Assembly: GCA_016650135.1 (NCBI GenBank) | Contig: JAENWH010000071.1 | Location: forward strand, 1-7,922 | From: Peptostreptococcaceae bacterium | GTDB taxonomy: Bacteria > Bacillota_A > Clostridia > Peptostreptococcales > Anaerovoracaceae | Direction of reading: 5' to 3' | DNA length: 7,922 bases | Program-made: the position numbers and the translations under genes | The notes under the pieces: model-generated | Told to the model about the DNA's origin: nothing | The model's input: only the letters and a program-made list of their open reading frames with translations | Databases searched by the model: none | Shown: positions 5,145 to 7,922 of the stretch, piece after piece | Numbering within the stretch: position 1 is the first letter of the stretch | Layout: every line of letters starts with the position of its first letter

Positions 5145-7907
5145 TTAGGCTTTTCTTACAATAAAATAAGGTTGGTTCGCTAGATCGGTATTGAATCCGG
5201 GATAAAATGATGCCGAATCCGGAGAATTTCTTACTTCCAAATAATACTCAATAGGATAAGGAGAGTCTGTATAATCTCCAGGGATGCTAGCTTTGGCATT
5301 TTTCCCCTTCCAATTTAAACCCATTTTTTGATATCGTTCTGCCTGGTTCACATGGCGATAAAATACTACTGCCGATAATGGTGTTTTATCGAAAATAAAT
5401 TCAACATCTAGGGGTTGACCAGCAATAAACGTATTGGGCGGATTGTGCTGACAGGAAACGATGTTACGGATAGGTCTCCCCAAAGCTTTCTTAATAGCCT
5501 CTTTAGTTATATTTTCTGGCAAAGTATTATTTCCACTAAATAATTTCAATTTTTTGTTCATATTGCTTAAATCTTCAGCCATCACGGGCAACCTGTCGAG
5601 CCAATGCCCCCGCAGCCAGACTTCTCCTCCAATGGTAATGTCAGATACATATACGCTTTTTGCTGTATGAGCCAATTCCGACCAGTATTTTATAGCTCTT
5701 CGATAAGCGTTGAGTGCCTCTTCTAAAGCTTTACGATCATTGCTTTGCTCGTAAATAGCATATAATACTCCGGCACGGAATTTAGCTCCAAAAAAACGAC
5801 CTAGACCTATTTGCATTGACACATCAATAGCCATCCGGCGAAATTCAGGTTTATTTTTGCCTTCTGCCAGTGTTTCTGCCAGCATAAGATTTTTACCTGC
5901 TTCATTAGCATAATCTTCTATCCATTGAGCGTATTCAATAGGCGTATACTTGCCGCTACATTCACCTTTAAGCAATTCTTTTACAAAATCATTAATCCCT
6001 ATAAAAAGTTGTGGATCCATTGGAGTGACGTTTCCGAAGACTTTTGGAGATGGGGTATCACCTACAAAACTATAATCCTCATCGTCCGAATTGACGATAG
6101 GTTGATTAGTATACATCTCAGGCCAGTATGTATTATTTCCGGCGGAAGTCCCATGAACGGTCAAAACAATGGGAAGGATACGAGTAGTATTTGCCAGAGC
6201 CAATTCTGTAGCTTCTGCACCTTGTCCAAATTGATTTTTTAAATAACGTTGCCATATGTCGGGCGTCGCATCAGGATTATACATCTTCCGGCCAAAAATT
6301 CTAAGGGTGTAAAGATATTTTTCCCAATCCCAACGAGGTTTTAAGGATGAATCAGCATATCCACAACGATCGCCTGCAATGCCGGAACCACGACGGCCTT
6401 TGAATGATAAGGGTTCCATCAACTCCACCCCATCGCTGCCGCAGAAACTGAAAGCTTTTGCATGTGCAGCTGCAGTGACAGGATCGCCCCAAAGCAGCAG
6501 CCTCTGTGTACCCGGCCATATCCTGTAAAGTACTCCATAGCGTCGATCTTTCTTAAGAAGATCCCCATAGCCATAGCGCATAAACTTGCGTGAACCCGAA
6601 CTCAGAGAAGTAGAAACACTGTTTGATACCAAGTCAGATGTATCTCTATTCTGTATTGGTGGAATTTCTTGTGGACGTATGTCGGCCTGCTGGTATGGCA
6701 TTCCCATGTGCTCAGCCCAGTATTTGGGAGAGGCAGTAACAGTCATACCAGTTTCTAATGCTTTATCGATCATTGTCTGGTCAAGACCTTTAGCGTGCAT
6801 ATCAATATTGACTTTACGGCCACAAGTAGCTACTCCCTCAAATACAGTCCTCCAAAAATCATAGCTACCCTCACTGACTCCAGCTTCAGCATGAATACGG
6901 AAGGTTATGCCGCTTATAGAAGGGCATGCTTTTAAAAGTTCGCGTATAGCATCGCGGCAATACGGAGCCTGAGTTTCAGGAGTTAATCCTTCAATTGTAT
7001 AATTAGGGTTAGGACTTTGCAGCCATTCATATCCGTGCATCCAGATGCCCAACTGGAATTCAATTCCTCGGGCTGCAGTCTGATCACTTATAAATTTGAG
7101 CATTTCGAGATTATTATCCCGTTCGGCATCAGATAGCTGAGGTACACGCACATTATACCCTGGCACTGATAAAAGGAATGGATAGGCAAATAGAAAATAT
7201 CCGTCAGTTACATTATGAAGCCAGTCATAGCCAATTCCGAAACTAAGGTTGAAGCGGTTGAAACGTTGTGTAGTAAGCATAGTGAGATATTTAGGCCACA
7301 TCTCTCTGTCGTTGTACCATGGTTTATCTTCAATGTCGCTTACGAATAACCTGTTAAGACTGCGAATGGCATTTGCAGGTCTTTCTATAATAGCTTTTTG
7401 AATATTAAGTGAATCTAAGGGATGGGTCGAATTGTTGACACGGTCAGCAAGTTCAAGAAGTGAATAAACTACACCGCGTTCGTCATAGCCACAAGCAAGC
7501 AATATTTGTTTGCCTTCTGAATTAATCGGCACTAAACCAAGAGCTTCAGGTACAGCCGGAATAGTTGTCTTCTCTCTGGTAAGTAGTTCCTTAGCTAAGG
7601 ATGAATTTGAGCCTGCTACAACTATGCATATATCACTTGCCCTAGTCTGACTTAGTTGATCATATTTACGAACATCAATCCATTTTAAAGTAAGCGATTC
7701 CTCCAACTCTTTCACAGCCCACATGGATGGTAATGAATTTGCTATCAGGTCATTAGGGTCGATAATAATTGAAACTCCATTTGCCTTTATTTTAGAAAAC
7801 CCCATGGAAGAGACGCCCAATGCAGCAATACCAGTTATTTTTACAAAATGTCGCCGATCTATTTTAAAACTATTCCTGTAATTAGAATCCTGTAATTTTT
7901 TTTTCAT
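5145..7907 (-). CDS. Tat-exported glycoside-hydrolase-like protein, family not identified
   Basis: The 920-residue protein opens with KKK and a twin-arginine signal, IDRRHFVKITGIAALGV (16-32), predicting folded export. Residues about 44-178 look like the alpha/beta N-terminal domain that precedes the barrel in GH20/GH67-like enzymes, ending in GYDERGVVYSLLELADRV (140-157). Residues about 180-490 look like a TIM barrel: RFNRFNLSFGIGYDWL (215-230), FQLGIWMHGYEW (284-295), ISGITFRIHAEAGVSEGSYD (331-350), VNIDMHAKG (366-374), SPKYWAEHMGMPY (393-405) and WPGTQRLLLWGDP (464-476). Glu341 and Asp369 are candidate acidic catalytic residues by position only. A mainly helical region (about 520-790) and a C-terminal beta-type module (about 810-918) follow. 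I recall similar uncharacterised proteins in Bacteroidota and Acidobacteria-like genomes but cannot name a family. Hydrolase activity is inferred. It is the first gene of the visible cluster; its promoter lies beyond the right edge. Confidence 0.8.
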   Translation of the reverse strand: MKKKLQDSNYRNSFKIDRRHFVKITGIAALGVSSMGFSKIKANGVSIIIDPNDLIANSLPSMWAVKELEESLTLKWIDVRKYDQLSQTRASDICIVVAGSNSSLAKELLTREKTTIPAVPEALGLVPINSEGKQILLACGYDERGVVYSLLELADRVNNSTHPLDSLNIQKAIIERPANAIRSLNRLFVSDIEDKPWYNDREMWPKYLTMLTTQRFNRFNLSFGIGYDWLHNVTDGYFLFAYPFLLSVPGYNVRVPQLSDAERDNNLEMLKFISDQTAARGIEFQLGIWMHGYEWLQSPNPNYTIEGLTPETQAPYCRDAIRELLKACPSISGITFRIHAEAGVSEGSYDFWRTVFEGVATCGRKVNIDMHAKGLDQTMIDKALETGMTVTASPKYWAEHMGMPYQQADIRPQEIPPIQNRDTSDLVSNSVSTSLSSGSRKFMRYGYGDLLKKDRRYGVLYRIWPGTQRLLLWGDPVTAAAHAKAFSFCGSDGVELMEPLSFKGRRGSGIAGDRCGYADSSLKPRWDWEKYLYTLRIFGRKMYNPDATPDIWQRYLKNQFGQGAEATELALANTTRILPIVLTVHGTSAGNNTYWPEMYTNQPIVNSDDEDYSFVGDTPSPKVFGNVTPMDPQLFIGINDFVKELLKGECSGKYTPIEYAQWIEDYANEAGKNLMLAETLAEGKNKPEFRRMAIDVSMQIGLGRFFGAKFRAGVLYAIYEQSNDRKALEEALNAYRRAIKYWSELAHTAKSVYVSDITIGGEVWLRGHWLDRLPVMAEDLSNMNKKLKLFSGNNTLPENITKEAIKKALGRPIRNIVSCQHNPPNTFIAGQPLDVEFIFDKTPLSAVVFYRHVNQAERYQKMGLNWKGKNAKASIPGDYTDSPYPIEYYLEVRNSPDSASFYPGFNTDLANQPYFIVRKA

Positions 7908-7922
7908 ACCATTTTTTTTATA

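Noticed and set aside
7896..7904. Run of nine A (minus strand) right after the ATG of the 920-residue gene, considered as a second slippage switch
   Set aside because: The frame is intact, and lysine-rich A runs after the start codon are very common at signal peptides in this kind of genome.
1..7922. tRNA, rRNA, CRISPR arrays, insertion sequences and integrase sites
   Set aside because: No cloverleaf-like sequence, regularly spaced repeats, transposase motifs or terminal inverted repeats were seen on either strand.

Overview
The window looks like part of a carbohydrate-use locus from a member of the Bacteroidota. The supporting signs are AT-rich DNA, A-rich leaders in place of strong Shine-Dalgarno sites at most starts, a short lipoprotein signal, two Tat-type signals on large enzymes, and protein families typical of polysaccharide-degrading Bacteroidota. 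A narrower placement, for example near Marinilabiliales/Prolixibacteraceae, is only an impression.

Every confidently called gene lies on the minus strand, so transcription runs from right to left. In that order they are: (1) a 920-residue Tat-exported protein with glycoside-hydrolase-like architecture that I cannot place in a named family (7907-5145); (2) a secreted TolB/PD40-type beta-propeller protein (5091-4072); after a 253-base gap, (3) a Tat-exported FAD-dependent oxidoreductase of the FAD_oxidored type (3818-2352); (4) a YhcH/YjgK/YiaL (DUF386, EbgC/NanQ-like) protein whose 5' end encodes a lipoprotein signal in a frame broken at an (AT)6 tract (2241-1629); and (5) a glycerate 2-kinase with DUF4147 and MOFRL regions (1564-227). 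The shared direction and mostly short gaps suggest one or two transcription units. The left edge may hold the last codons of a convergent plus-strand gene.

A plausible joint role, inferred from families and not shown by the sequence, runs as follows. An exported glycan- or glycoside-acting enzyme and a propeller protein act outside the cytoplasm. A flavoenzyme there oxidises the sugar or its aglycone. A DUF386 protein accelerates anomer or epimer interconversion of a sugar or sugar acid. Glycerate from sugar-acid breakdown is phosphorylated to 2-phosphoglycerate for glycolysis. The substrate cannot be read from the window.

The main discovery leads are the (AT)6 tract that puts the lipoprotein start one dinucleotide unit out of frame (phase variation, decay or sequence error), the unclassified 920-residue exported protein, its pairing with an exported flavoenzyme, and a 31-base imperfect direct repeat that extends the kinase C-terminus in a shifted frame.
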